Shown here piece after piece: positions 18,705-27,947 of a stretch of 28,591 nt of DNA (position 1 is its first letter; every line of letters starts with the position of its first letter). Below the pieces are notes generated by a model that made no database searches, had not been told where the DNA came from, and saw only the letters and a list, made by a program, of their open reading frames with translations. The translations under genes and the position numbers were made by a program. The stretch is taken from NCBI GenBank assembly GCA_023807065.1, contig JAJJLU010003837.1, positions 1 through 28,591 on the forward strand. The letters run 5' to 3'. The DNA comes from Isotricha intestinalis. Lineage: Eukaryota > Ciliophora > Litostomatea > Vestibuliferida > Isotrichidae.

Positions 18705-19811
18705 TTATATAATATTAGTCAAACCATTTTTAACTCTCATAACACTATTATAATAATCTTGATAAGTTTCAACAATTTTTTCTAAAATATCTGATTGATT
18801 AGAAGTTAATTGATATCTTTGACAACTTCCATTTTTCATTAAACTAACTTCGATAATTTTTTCTTTACTATTTAATTTAAGATATTCAATATTTTCCAAC
18901 AAAATTTTTTCATTTGATTTATTATCATTTTTAACTAACATTATATATTGATGATCTTCAGTAGGACCAAAAAAAATTTCACATTTTGAATTTATTTTTC
19001 CTTTCTTTTCACATTTAAACTGTTGAATTCTTGTTGAAAATTCTCCTATTGCATCACTCGTTTTTTTCATTTTTACTATTAATCCTATATTTTCTTCATT
19101 TGTTTTTTTTATTTTCTCTTTTATCATATTTATTCTCTCTTTTTGTCTATTATTTTCTATTTTCTTTTTCTCTATTTCTTCTTTATATATTTTATTCTCT
19201 TTTTCTAAATCTATATTTGTTTTTTCTAAATTTTTCTTCTCATTTTTAAATTCTACATCTGATAATATCATATTTTCTATATTTTTCATATAATCATCTA
19301 TTTTTTTATTTAGATTTAATACATTTTCTTCCATTTTTTTATTTTTTGTTGTTAAATCATTTATTTTATTACTTGATGAATTTTTCAATTCTTCTAATTT
19401 TTTCTTTAATTCTTCATTTTCTTTTTTAATTTTTTCATTAACATCTTTTAAATCATTTATTGTTGTTTGTAATTTTTTATTTTCATCTTCTGTGACATTA
19501 TTTCCTTCTTTTTGAAAAATATGTGAAACTGATTTAAAAACATTTTTAACACTTGCATCTTCATTTTTATTTTTTTCTAAAGAAATGGATTCTTGTAAAT
19601 CAACCATATCTCTTGTTAAATTTGCTATTTCTTCTTCTTTTAATTTTACTACTCTTTCAAGATCATTAATTTGATTATTTAATTCTTTATTTTTTTCATC
19701 AAAAGAAGATGCCTTCTTCCTTTCTTCTATTAATGCATTTCTTAATAATACTAATTTGCTTTGGATATCTTTTATTATTCCATCTTTTTTTAAAAGCTCT
19801 TGTTCTGTCAT
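18705..19811 (-). CDS. Coiled-coil protein with globular, possibly PH-like C-terminus
   Basis: This is a 368-residue protein. Residues 1-85 and about 105-265 form long coiled coils with regular Leu/Ile heptads and many Glu/Lys/Asn. The first block (LVLLRNALIEERKKASSFDE) leads to a short non-coil patch, KNVFKSVSHIFQKEG, at about 90-104. The last 95 or so residues are different: alternating beta-like strands (CEIFFGPTEDHQYIMLV, KIIEVSLM, SCQRYQLTS) followed by a C-terminal helix (DILEKIVETYQDYYNSVM). That order resembles a PH/GRAM-like fold, which would bind membranes or proteins. The fold assignment is inference; the coiled coil is plain. No membrane segment. Possible role: vesicle or cytoskeleton tether. 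Confidence 0.8.
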   Translation of the reverse strand: MTEQELLKKDGIIKDIQSKLVLLRNALIEERKKASSFDEKNKELNNQINDLERVVKLKEEEIANLTRDMVDLQESISLEKNKNEDASVKNVFKSVSHIFQKEGNNVTEDENKKLQTTINDLKDVNEKIKKENEELKKKLEELKNSSSNKINDLTTKNKKMEENVLNLNKKIDDYMKNIENMILSDVEFKNEKKNLEKTNIDLEKENKIYKEEIEKKKIENNRQKERINMIKEKIKKTNEENIGLIVKMKKTSDAIGEFSTRIQQFKCEKKGKINSKCEIFFGPTEDHQYIMLVKNDNKSNEKILLENIEYLKLNSKEKIIEVSLMKNGSCQRYQLTSNQSDILEKIVETYQDYYNSVMRVKNGLTNII

Positions 19812-19996
19812 TTATCAATAAAAATAAAAAATTATTATTTATTTAATTATAAAATATATTTATTATTTTTTTTTTATTTCTTAACATTAAATTTAAAAAT
19901 AATGCTTTTAATCTATTAATTAAGGTTTAATTAAATTTTTTTTTTTTTTGTTTTAATAATTTAAAAAATATATTTCTAAAAATATAATTGTTTTTT
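19812..19996. promoter_or_regulatory. Divergent intergenic region
   Basis: These 185 bases between two divergent starts include T runs of about ten to twelve. No specific element is seen. Confidence 0.3.
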
Positions 19997-21322
19997 ATGT
20001 CCAATCCAATTTCTTTAAGACTTTTTCCAAAAACAACACCAAAAAAAAGAACAAAATTAAAAATCAATCAATCAAATAAAAATCGATTTCCAGAATTACA
20101 AATAATGATATTAAAATATAAAGAAAATTCGTTATTTAATATGATTAATACAAAAAATGAAAATTTAACAAATAAAACAATGAAAAATAAAAAATTTATA
20201 AAAGAAGGAATTAAAACAGAAAATTCTGATTTTATTGAAAAAAAAAAAAATTTACTTCAATTAACTAATTCTTTAAATAAAACAAACACTGAATTTTTAA
20301 ATAATTCTCAAACAAAAACACTTTTTAAAAGATTTAAACAAATAAATACAAGAAATCCACTTAAATTTAACAACAATCAAAATTTTACAACATCAAAAAA
20401 ATTTTTATTTCAATTAACTTCAGATGAAAGAAAAGAGAAATCAAATAAAAAAAATAATTTAGAAAAATATTTTTCAAAATATTCACATTCAAATTCAATA
20501 TATTCAGTTTTTCAAAGAAATTTAAAAGAAGAAAATAATATAAGTTCATATATTCAAAATAATATAAATAAGAATCAAAAAAAAATTCCATTAAGTTTAA
20601 GACCTTTTACAAATTTCAGAGTAAATAAAGATTTTGGAATTTCAGTTCCAATTAATAAAAGTATTACTTTATTCAATAAAAATTTCAAAAGTAAAGCTAT
20701 TGGAGAAAGATATGAAAAACATATGAATGATTTATTAAAGTTAAAACAATTTATGAATGAAATTAAAGAAATTGACAAAAATAAAAGAGGAGATTATGGT
20801 TTTAAAGTTTTATCTAATTATTTATCAAAAAATGGAATTTTTGAAAAGAAATATCATACAAAACAATATTTAAAAAATTTTAAAGAATTTCTTAAAATTA
20901 ATTTTGATATTGATCCAAAAGTTTCTTTTAAAAATTGTTTATTTGATATTTTAAATGGTGAATATGATAAATATATTGAAAATCCAATGGATTCTAATAA
21001 TCAATCTTTTATATATAAATCAAAAAATAGAAAAAGAAATCAAATTAAAATTTTTAAGAATCTTCCAGTTGAAAATACTTTAAAATTACAAAAAAATTAT
21101 TTTAGTCAACCTTCAATAAATGAGATTAAAAAATTTGATTCTAAAAGTTATATGAATTCTTTACAAAGTTCTATTAATCTCTCTTTTGATAAATTAGAAA
21201 ATTTTGAAGAAATTAAAAAAAGAGGAAAATTACTTGAATTTATTTGTTACAATAAAGAAAAAAGAAGAAATATGTTGAATAATTGTATTAAAAGAATTGA
21301 AAATATAAATCCTAATATATAA
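19997..21322 (+). CDS. Hypothetical basic protein
   Basis: This is a 441-residue protein from the first true ATG at 19997 (MSNPISLRLF); an upstream in-frame TTG at 19988 is not a plausible eukaryotic start. The protein is Lys/Asn/Ser-rich and strongly basic. Residues 1 to about 190 look disordered. The section about 195-330 is more ordered and helical, with KSKAIGERYEKHMNDLLKL and an adjacent stretch rich in Phe and Leu. A Ser-rich patch precedes a short basic helical C-terminus. No domain family, membrane segment or repeat is recognised. The intact 1.3 kb frame in AT-rich DNA and its place between two genes support reality; function is unknown. Confidence 0.75.
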   Translation: MSNPISLRLFPKTTPKKRTKLKINQSNKNRFPELQIMILKYKENSLFNMINTKNENLTNKTMKNKKFIKEGIKTENSDFIEKKKNLLQLTNSLNKTNTEFLNNSQTKTLFKRFKQINTRNPLKFNNNQNFTTSKKFLFQLTSDERKEKSNKKNNLEKYFSKYSHSNSIYSVFQRNLKEENNISSYIQNNINKNQKKIPLSLRPFTNFRVNKDFGISVPINKSITLFNKNFKSKAIGERYEKHMNDLLKLKQFMNEIKEIDKNKRGDYGFKVLSNYLSKNGIFEKKYHTKQYLKNFKEFLKINFDIDPKVSFKNCLFDILNGEYDKYIENPMDSNNQSFIYKSKNRKRNQIKIFKNLPVENTLKLQKNYFSQPSINEIKKFDSKSYMNSLQSSINLSFDKLENFEEIKKRGKLLEFICYNKEKRRNMLNNCIKRIENINPNI

Positions 21323-21579
21323 AGAGTTTTTAATTAATTATTTATTTTTAAAATATTATATTTATAAATTCGCATTATGAGTTATAAATATTTATTAAAT
21401 ATCAATATTCAGAAAGGAATAATTAACTTTTAAATTTAAATAAATAATAAAATAATTTTATTTAATCCAAAAAATAATATTTTAATATGACAATGAAAAC
21501 TAGAACACAAAAAAATGATAAAAAAATTTGTTTTTAAATAAATTAAAAAGAATTTTTCTTATTAAAACTAAAAATAACA

Positions 21580-21981
21580 TTATAAATTCTCTTTTGTTGG
21601 TTTTTTCATAATTAATTTAATTGTTGGCATTAATTTTTTAATTTGTTTATCTTTATATTCATATTCACAAGGTAGAGTGTTAAAATCTCTAAATCCTCCT
21701 AATTTTGCATTTCCTTCAATTTCACTTGCATCTAAAGTTTGCATTACAGAAATTGGTTGATCAATAATAATTTCACATTCTGAACCTTCCTTTAATACTT
21801 TAAAAATTCCTAAAAAATTACTTGGTGTTAAATATTCTATTGGAGAATATAAAATTAAACATTTATCAAAAGAATTTTTCTCAAAATTACGTACTAATGA
21901 CAAATGTGCTGGATGAATTGTCATCACTCCTTCTTCTACTTCATGACTATCTTTTCCATCAATTATTAAAGTATTTGACAT
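21580..21981 (-). CDS. Small protein resembling the N-terminal domain of anamorsin (CIAPIN1/Dre2)
   Basis: This 133-residue protein is compact and balanced in composition, unlike its Lys/Asn-rich neighbours. The order of elements matches the methyltransferase-like N-domain of CIAPIN1/Dre2. NSFDKCLILYSP parallels the SFDxIL strand. IFKVLKEGSECEIIIDQP parallels the IxRxLxPGGxLxLxEP element. AKLGGFRDFNTL parallels the LxLSGLVEVKEL element. IKLIMKKPTKE parallels the end of the domain (ITGKKP). Anamorsin passes electrons to the cytosolic iron-sulfur assembly machinery through C-terminal cysteine motifs; those are absent here, and a stop follows directly. The N-domain has lost methyltransferase activity in known members. 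It could be a lone domain subunit or a different Rossmann-like family. The assignment rests on my recollection of the family. Confidence 0.5.
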   Translation of the reverse strand: MSNTLIIDGKDSHEVEEGVMTIHPAHLSLVRNFEKNSFDKCLILYSPIEYLTPSNFLGIFKVLKEGSECEIIIDQPISVMQTLDASEIEGNAKLGGFRDFNTLPCEYEYKDKQIKKLMPTIKLIMKKPTKENL

Positions 21982-22156
21982 TTAATGTTTATTTTTTTTA
22001 ATAGATTAAATTTTTTATTTTTTAATTTTCTATTCATAAACATTCGTTTGAAAAAGAATTTCAAATTCAAATTATAATATTAAACTTATTAAATAATATA
22101 TATACATTATATAATATTAACTATTATATTTCTTAATTTTCTTGTATTTCAAAATA

Positions 22157-24253
22157 TTAAAATAGTAATATTATTCTTCCTATATAATAACTTATTGAAA
22201 TTTGTTTTGCTATACCTATTAATCTAAAAATAACAGATATTAAAACACTAAAAAAAGGAAAAATCATATAAGTAATAAAGCTAATTCCACATTTATAAAT
22301 TAAAAAATATTGGGAATTATAATAAATTGAACAAAAAAGAGAAATAAAGTACCAAAAACCAAATAAGAAAATAAATTGAAGAATAAAAAAAATTCCAATT
22401 TTTGTTTTTGCAATACAAAATTGTTTATTGAATAGTTTAATATCTCTTATGAATTTTTTAATGTTGTTCAAAGCTAAAAATTTAAAAAATAAGAAAAAAA
22501 ATCCTCCTATAAAAGAATAAATAATTGGGTTTTTTAAATCATATAAATAATCCACTTTTTTTTTTTTTGTATAAAGCTCATTAATATTTTTTAAATCAAA
22601 AAAAAATGAATTTATAAAAATTATCATTGAAAAATAAAAAATAAATAAAAATAATTTGATAATTCTAGCATTACCATCATTAGAAATAAAAAAAGTAAAA
22701 ATAAATAATTGAGTATATTTAATTTCACTACAATAAACATCAATAAAATTTCTTTTATCATAAATAATAACTTCTTTAAAAGATAAAGTATTTAATTCAA
22801 AATCAGTCATTGATTTATTTTTATTGTTTAAAGTTTTTTTTTCTTCAATTTTAATTTTTATTATGTTTGAAGAACCTTTGATTATATTTTTTGAATATTT
22901 AAATAATTTTTTGCTATTTATTTCATTATATGATTCATTATTTTTTATTAATTCTTTTTCTTTTTTTTTATTAATATTCATACTATTATTTTTTGAAATA
23001 TTTTCCTTAATTAATATTTTTTCATTTTGAGAAATTTGGTTTATATCTTTCACTGATATATTTATATTATTATTTCCAATAAAATTGATATTACTTGTGC
23101 TTCCATCAATTTTTTTTATTATCATATCTTTATTTATTGTTTGTTTTCTTAATATTATTTCAAATAATTCGAGTGTAGGAATTAAACCTACTCCACAAAA
23201 TAAAAATAATAAAAAAACTTCTATAATTAAAAATCCTATAATAATATAACTTCCAATATTTTTTTTTAATCTTGAAATTGAGAAAACTCTCTTATAACAT
23301 TTATATATTTGGAAACTGTATTTATTGGAAAATTTTTTTTCAACTTTTGAAAAAGTAGAATAAATAAAATTAGAATGATTTAAATTAACTATTTGTTTAA
23401 TATTACATTGACAAGTCACAGAATTTAGTAAATAATTGAAATTGATATAAGAACAATTTTCTTCACAAAAAGAAATATTTTTATAATAATATTTTTTTCT
23501 ATATTCTAAAGTAACATCAGTTCCATTTTCAGAAGTAAAAAAACTACAAATATCATTATAAAAAGGATCATTGATATTATAAATATCATATCCATATTTA
23601 TTAAAAATATCATAAGCTTGTTCATAATTTTCAACTAAAGATTTATTTACTGAAACACTTATATTAACTTTTGTTCCAGAACATAATGTTAAATTTAATT
23701 CAGTTCCATTTGAAAGAAAAATTGAATATTCAAATTGATTAACAACTTCATCTTCTCTATCAATTTCAATTTGTAAAATATAGAATGAACTATTTAGAGA
23801 TAAATAATTTTGTAAAATTATTATACATTCTGTTAAATCAATATAAACTTGTGAAGATGTTGAACTTCTATTTCCATATCTTATAATTGATAAATTTATA
23901 TTATTATTTGATTCATTGTAATATTGTTTAGTAGAGTTATTTATTATTTCTTCAATTATTTCTTCTTCTGAATTTTCATCTGAAGTTGAATCATCTTCAT
24001 TAATTTTCCTTTTAAGGAAATTTGTTGATTCAAAATTTAATTGAGTTAATATTTTTCCGTTATCACTTTTTTTTTTTTGTATATGTTTATTGATAATATT
24101 ATTCAAAGAATTAAAATTATTTTTATTAATAAATTCTTTAATATAGTTATTTTTAGTATGTTCAAATAAATTATTTATTCTTATTTTGGCTTTAATAGGT
24201 AAACATATAATTCTAATATATAAATGACTCATTATAAAAATAACAAAGTTCAT
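22157..24253 (-). CDS. Multipass membrane protein with Cys-containing ectodomain
   Basis: In this 698-residue protein a short hydrophobic N-terminus (about 1-20) may act as signal or anchor; an in-frame Met at position 8 is an alternative start. Residues to about 330 look extracytoplasmic, with many N-glycosylation sequons (NSSF, NGTE, NVSV-like, NGTD) and a cysteine group FCEENCSY...VTCQCN near 270-300 recalling EGF-like modules. A first strong membrane helix lies at about 337-362 (SYIIIGFLIIEVFLLFLFCG). A Lys/Asn-rich cytosolic loop runs to about 505. Four more helices follow at about 531-552, 578-597, 618-643 and 651-685. The layout is that of ciliate surface membrane proteins of unknown function. 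No pore or receptor motif can be named. Confidence 0.78.
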   Translation of the reverse strand: MNFVIFIMSHLYIRIICLPIKAKIRINNLFEHTKNNYIKEFINKNNFNSLNNIINKHIQKKKSDNGKILTQLNFESTNFLKRKINEDDSTSDENSEEEIIEEIINNSTKQYYNESNNNINLSIIRYGNRSSTSSQVYIDLTECIIILQNYLSLNSSFYILQIEIDREDEVVNQFEYSIFLSNGTELNLTLCSGTKVNISVSVNKSLVENYEQAYDIFNKYGYDIYNINDPFYNDICSFFTSENGTDVTLEYRKKYYYKNISFCEENCSYINFNYLLNSVTCQCNIKQIVNLNHSNFIYSTFSKVEKKFSNKYSFQIYKCYKRVFSISRLKKNIGSYIIIGFLIIEVFLLFLFCGVGLIPTLELFEIILRKQTINKDMIIKKIDGSTSNINFIGNNNINISVKDINQISQNEKILIKENISKNNSMNINKKKEKELIKNNESYNEINSKKLFKYSKNIIKGSSNIIKIKIEEKKTLNNKNKSMTDFELNTLSFKEVIIYDKRNFIDVYCSEIKYTQLFIFTFFISNDGNARIIKLFLFIFYFSMIIFINSFFFDLKNINELYTKKKKVDYLYDLKNPIIYSFIGGFFFLFFKFLALNNIKKFIRDIKLFNKQFCIAKTKIGIFFILQFIFLFGFWYFISLFCSIYYNSQYFLIYKCGISFITYMIFPFFSVLISVIFRLIGIAKQISISYYIGRIILLF

Positions 24254-24313
24254 AATTTAATTATAGTTAATTTATTAATTTTTTTTCAATATATTTAAAA
24301 AAATTAGATATTA

Positions 24314-25204
24314 TTATATAGGTAAATTACATTCCATAAAATCATCTTCTCCACTTAAATAAGGATGAAGTAAAACTTCATCAATATTAATTCTTTTTTT
24401 TGGATTAGCACATAACATTTTTTTCATTAAATCAATAGAATCTTTATCAGCAGTATCAAAAGTAGATTCAAAGATTGAATCTTTCATTTCTCTATAATTG
24501 ATTTTTAATTTAGGTTTTAAAACTTCTTCATCTTCTTTACTAAATCCTAAGAAACCAAAAATTAAATTAATCATTTCAAAATCAGTTGCTCCAGGAAATA
24601 AAGGTTCTAAAAGGAATAATTCTGCCATTAAACAACCGAAAGACCATATATCTACTGTTTTATCATATATTTTGTTTCCAAATATAATTTCAGGTGCTTT
24701 ATACCATTTTGTTCCTACTAATGGAGTTAAATTTCCATTATTATAATTTGTTATTATTCTACTTGAACCAAAATCTCCTAATTTTACTATACAATTTTCA
24801 TCAATAAAAATATTTCCTGGTTTAATATCTCTATGAATTATATCATGATCATGTAAATATTTTAATCCTAATGCAATTGAACGAATTATTTTTTTCGTTT
24901 GAGCTACATGAAATGGTTTACTTATTTGCTTTATCACATTTGATAATGATGATGTACAAAATTCCATCTCAATTACTATGTTACTATGATGAACAAATAC
25001 ACTATTATATTTTACTATGTGAGGATGAGAGAAATTCATTAAAACTAATAATTCACGAAGAACTTGTTTATTTGGAGCATCTTCTGTCTTTTTTTGAGAT
25101 ATTTCTTTTAAAACTACTATATCTTTTGTTGTTTTGTTTTTACAACGTAAAATTGTTGAAAATTGAGTTTGACATATTTGTTCAAGAACTACAAAGTTAT
25201 TCAT
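24314..25204 (-). CDS. CDK20: CDK20/CCRK-like protein kinase with degenerate glycine loop
   Basis: This 296-residue kinase consists of little more than the catalytic domain. Seen: Lys33 (VVLK), alphaC Glu51 in TEDAPNKQVLRE (the cyclin-helix position), HRDIKPGN with Asp126, DFG Asp144, activation Thr near 160-165 in LVGTKWYKAPE, and CDK-group DIWSFGCLMAEL...PLFPG. The helix matches CDK20's LEDGFPNQALRE, the KPFHVAQTKK segment matches its RPLAQAQVK, and the C-terminus ends in LPI as CDK20 does. Known: CDK20 (CCRK; LF2 in Chlamydomonas) controls ciliary length and activates ICK/MAK kinases. Oddity: the ATP-binding loop expected as GxGxxG reads CQTQFS (residues 11-16), with no glycine. The other catalytic residues are intact. 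Confidence 0.85.
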   Translation of the reverse strand: MNNFVVLEQICQTQFSTILRCKNKTTKDIVVLKEISQKKTEDAPNKQVLRELLVLMNFSHPHIVKYNSVFVHHSNIVIEMEFCTSSLSNVIKQISKPFHVAQTKKIIRSIALGLKYLHDHDIIHRDIKPGNIFIDENCIVKLGDFGSSRIITNYNNGNLTPLVGTKWYKAPEIIFGNKIYDKTVDIWSFGCLMAELFLLEPLFPGATDFEMINLIFGFLGFSKEDEEVLKPKLKINYREMKDSIFESTFDTADKDSIDLMKKMLCANPKKRINIDEVLLHPYLSGEDDFMECNLPI

Positions 25205-25433
25205 TTTTCAATTATAACAATAATAATATATTTATCAATATAATATAATTTCAAAAGAACATATTATTTAAATTAATATTCCAATTTTTACTTGTAATTT
25301 TAATTAAGAAAAATAAGATAGATTTCATTCAACTAATAATAAAATTTAAATGGAAAATAAAATTCCAATTCTTTAAAAAATAAAAAATATAAAAAAAAAT
25401 AAGAATAAATAAATATTAATAAAAAAATAACTT
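25205..25433. promoter_or_regulatory. Divergent intergenic region between CDK20-like and LRR genes
   Basis: These 229 A/T-rich bases between two divergent starts should contain both promoters. No named element is visible. Confidence 0.3.
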
Positions 25434-26432
25434 ATGGGTCCTAAAAAGGCAAAGAAGAAAGGTCAAGAAGATGAAGATAATCCAACAGAGAATTTTCTTC
25501 CAGCATATAAAAAAGCTTGTGTGGAAAATTTGGTGACAGCTGCACCAACATTAGTATCAAAAGTGGAAGACACAATAGATGAGGGAGAAGATTTAAATGA
25601 AATATTAGTGAATGATAAAATAGGAGAATTTGGAGCAAGAGCATTAGCAACTGCATTAAAGCGTTCAACAAAAGATGATAAAGGAATGCCGATTTTAAAA
25701 GCTTTAAGAATTTGGGAAGGTGATATTGGAGATGAAGGAGTTAGAGCTATTCATCAATTTATTATTGAAACTAATAATGCTTCTTTAAATTTAATTGAAT
25801 TTTTAAATTGTAATATTGGTCCTTTAGGTTGTGAATTTATTTCTAGAGTTTTTGAACCTAGTCTTCCTTGTAATATTCAAATTTTAACTTTAGATTATAA
25901 TAATTTCGGAAATGATGGTTTAAGTAATTTATTAACATATATTCCTTTAAATACAACATTAACTTATTTGTCTTTATGTTATTGTGGAATTGATGAAAAA
26001 GGAATTTCTTTCTTTGAAAAATATATTCAATCAACTAAAACTTTGGAAAAATTAATTTTAATGGGAAATACTATTAAAGATGAAGGAGTAACTAATTTAT
26101 GCTCTTATTTATTAAATAATGAATCCATTGAAGAAATAAATATTAATAATGTTTCTTTTGGTCAAAATGAAGATACAATCAATAAATTAATTTATTTACT
26201 AGAAAATAATCAGAATCTTGTTATTTATCATGTCAAGTATAATTTTATCAGTGAAAATAATTTTAGAAGTATTGTTGAAAGTCTAAAGAGTCCTAAAGGG
26301 AAACATGTTTATCAATTTAATGCTGATGAAAAATATCCTAAAGATTTATTTGATTTATATTTTAAGGCTATGAAAGGAAGAAAATATAAGAAAAAGAAGA
26401 AGGGAAAAGGTAAAAAAGGAAAGAAGAAATAA
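25434..26432 (+). CDS. Ribonuclease-inhibitor-type LRR protein with lysine-rich ends
   Basis: This 332-residue protein starts MGPKKAKKKG and ends in a run of Lys and Gly (about 313-332). Between them are five or so leucine-rich repeats of the ribonuclease-inhibitor type, each about 28 residues: ALRIWEGDIGDEGVRAI, LIEFLNCNIGPLGCEFI, ILTLDYNNFGNDGLSNL, YLSLCYCGIDEKGISFF and KLILMGNTIKDEGVTNL. No enzymatic domain is present. Proteins with this frame (MxPKK start, RI-type LRRs, Lys-rich tail) occur among axoneme-associated LRR proteins of ciliates and algae, so a ciliary role is a reasonable inference. The region near the start is less AT-rich than its neighbours, hinting at higher expression or stronger constraint. 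Its stop is followed by a gene-poor, decayed stretch. Confidence 0.85.
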   Translation: MGPKKAKKKGQEDEDNPTENFLPAYKKACVENLVTAAPTLVSKVEDTIDEGEDLNEILVNDKIGEFGARALATALKRSTKDDKGMPILKALRIWEGDIGDEGVRAIHQFIIETNNASLNLIEFLNCNIGPLGCEFISRVFEPSLPCNIQILTLDYNNFGNDGLSNLLTYIPLNTTLTYLSLCYCGIDEKGISFFEKYIQSTKTLEKLILMGNTIKDEGVTNLCSYLLNNESIEEININNVSFGQNEDTINKLIYLLENNQNLVIYHVKYNFISENNFRSIVESLKSPKGKHVYQFNADEKYPKDLFDLYFKAMKGRKYKKKKKGKGKKGKKK

Positions 26433-26575
26433 ATAGTTTATTTTATGTTAAAAAGATTTTTTTTAACAATAAATATTTGAAAAATTAAAGTTATTTTTTT
26501 AATTAAATATTCTAACATACATTTATTGTCCAATTCAAATGAAATAAAATATAATTATTAATCTAAAATTGATAA
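26433..26575. other. Spacer at the start of the degraded region
   Basis: A/T-rich DNA after the LRR gene. It presumably contains that gene's 3' end. No feature is recognised before the gene relic that follows. Confidence 0.3.
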
Positions 26576-26994
26576 ATCTATTATATTTTTCATCAATTAA
26601 ATACTTTAAGCAGAGATTCAAATGAAACCTTTTCTAAAAAATGAAAAATCTATTTTGAATATCTTTTCAAATCATTATTCAAAGTTTTAATAAAAATTAT
26701 TAAAAGAACAAAAAATTAAATAAAAGAAATTACTAAAGAAATTTATTAATTACAAATAGAGATAAATTAATTATGTTCTGGGATGTAATAGATAGAATTT
26801 GTATTAAAATTTTGAATGGACAAAGATAATTTCGTTAGAAATTTATGTGACTTCCTTCTGGAAAATATTTTACTAATTATTCTAATGATAAAAATTCAGA
26901 ATATGGGATTGCATTTAAATTATTTTATATGTTTTATAGTGATATTAAAAGAATCCATTTAAATGATATATATATCGTATTAAAAAATAATTGA
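26576..26994 (+). pseudogene. Relic of an unidentified protein gene
   Basis: Protein-like sequence continues across several stops and frame changes. Frame one runs 26576-26719 (with FHQLNTLSRDSNETFSKK and YFEYLFKSLFKVLIKIIKR), broken by TGA at 26642. A shifted frame at 26755-26829 reads NRDKLIMFWDVIDRICIKIL. The first frame resumes at 26816 (DNFVRNLCDF). A third piece, 26851-26994, reads LPSGKYFTNYSNDKNSEYGI and ends DIYIVLKNN. The pieces have ordinary amino-acid composition, including Trp, Cys and His, unlike random A/T translation. They lie in one direction and could form one helical protein. No family is recognised. Short introns could explain some breaks, but no other gene here shows any. 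Confidence 0.45.
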
Positions 26995-27096
26995 AATAAA
27001 TATTTAATATATTCTATTGTTTCTTATATTATATAAATTAAGAATAAAATTTAGATTTTTAATTTTTTTTATTTTTTCTTTTTAATATAATTATTA

Positions 27097-27690
27097 ATGA
27101 AAGTTCAAAATGATTCAACTTCAATTTCTCTTATTTCTTTTTCTCCAGAAGGATTAATGTCAAATAGATCAGAGCCCAAATTAGAATATAATCCTTCTTT
27201 ATCTATTCCAAAAATACCATCAAATAATTTAAGGAGTTATATTCATAAAAGAACTTTAAAAAAAATAAATATGACTATTTTAGTTAACAATAATGATGAT
27301 GAAAAAATAGAAAAAGAAGAAATATATGATTTTAAATCAATAGGTAATACTGATTTATTTAAAAAATCATTTTACAAAAATGAATCACCAGAAAAAAAAA
27401 TGAATTATAATATTAATAATAAGTACATAGGTAATTTATATGGAAAAAGCCCTCCTAAAAATCATATTGAAATGATAACTGATAGGATATTTGATATTAA
27501 TAAACAATTCAAAAAAGAAGAAATTATCATTAATAATAAGATAAACATTGGGGATAAAAATCAAAAAAACTTAGGTGACTTAAAAGGTAGATTAAAAAAG
27601 AGAGGGATTGTACCAAAAAATGTTTCAAAAGAAGGATTTAAAAAAAGTATAAACAATTTATATACAAGGATTAAAAAATTTAAGTCATAA
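27097..27690 (+). CDS. Hypothetical protein
   Basis: This is a 197-residue protein with no recognised domain. The N-terminus is Ser-rich (STSISLISFSPEG), the middle is Lys/Asn/Glu-rich, and the C-terminus is basic (LKGRLKKRG, then KKFKS). There are two Ser-Pro sites (about residues 20 and 92) and a KSPPKN segment, possible phosphorylation sites. No membrane segment, no cysteines. It lies between two decayed gene remnants, so it could be a young, fast-evolving or dying gene. Still, the frame is intact from a plain ATG to TAA and the spacing is normal. Confidence 0.55.
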   Translation: MKVQNDSTSISLISFSPEGLMSNRSEPKLEYNPSLSIPKIPSNNLRSYIHKRTLKKINMTILVNNNDDEKIEKEEIYDFKSIGNTDLFKKSFYKNESPEKKMNYNINNKYIGNLYGKSPPKNHIEMITDRIFDINKQFKKEEIIINNKINIGDKNQKNLGDLKGRLKKRGIVPKNVSKEGFKKSINNLYTRIKKFKS

Positions 27691-27947
27691 ATTATTTGTT
27701 ATTAAATATGTAACATATTAATTGTTAGAAATGTTCATCAATAATTTTTTAAAAATTAATTTCATTAATAAATTTAGATTTATTAAATGAAAGAGATATT
27801 AAACCTGGTTATATAATTACATTATAAAGAGTATAATTTATCAAAAAAAAGATGATAAATATATTAAGAGTTAAAGGTATAAATTAGATAATTTAAGTAA
27901 ATTTAAATAAAATTGATGTTAATAGAAACATATATTTTAATTTGATA
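27691..27947. other. Spacer in the degraded region
   Basis: A/T-rich and without an intact gene. A short plus-strand run (about 27760-27830) translates LDLLNERDIKPGYIITL before stops, which might be another relic, but it is too short to support. Confidence 0.3.

Noticed and set aside
19988..19996. Upstream TTG start for the hypothetical gene
   Set aside because: Eukaryotic genes rarely start at TTG, and an ATG follows three codons later.
27760..27830. RDIKPG in a short plus-strand run as a kinase relic
   Set aside because: Only six residues resemble a kinase catalytic loop, the His before Arg is missing, and nothing downstream matches; too short to call.
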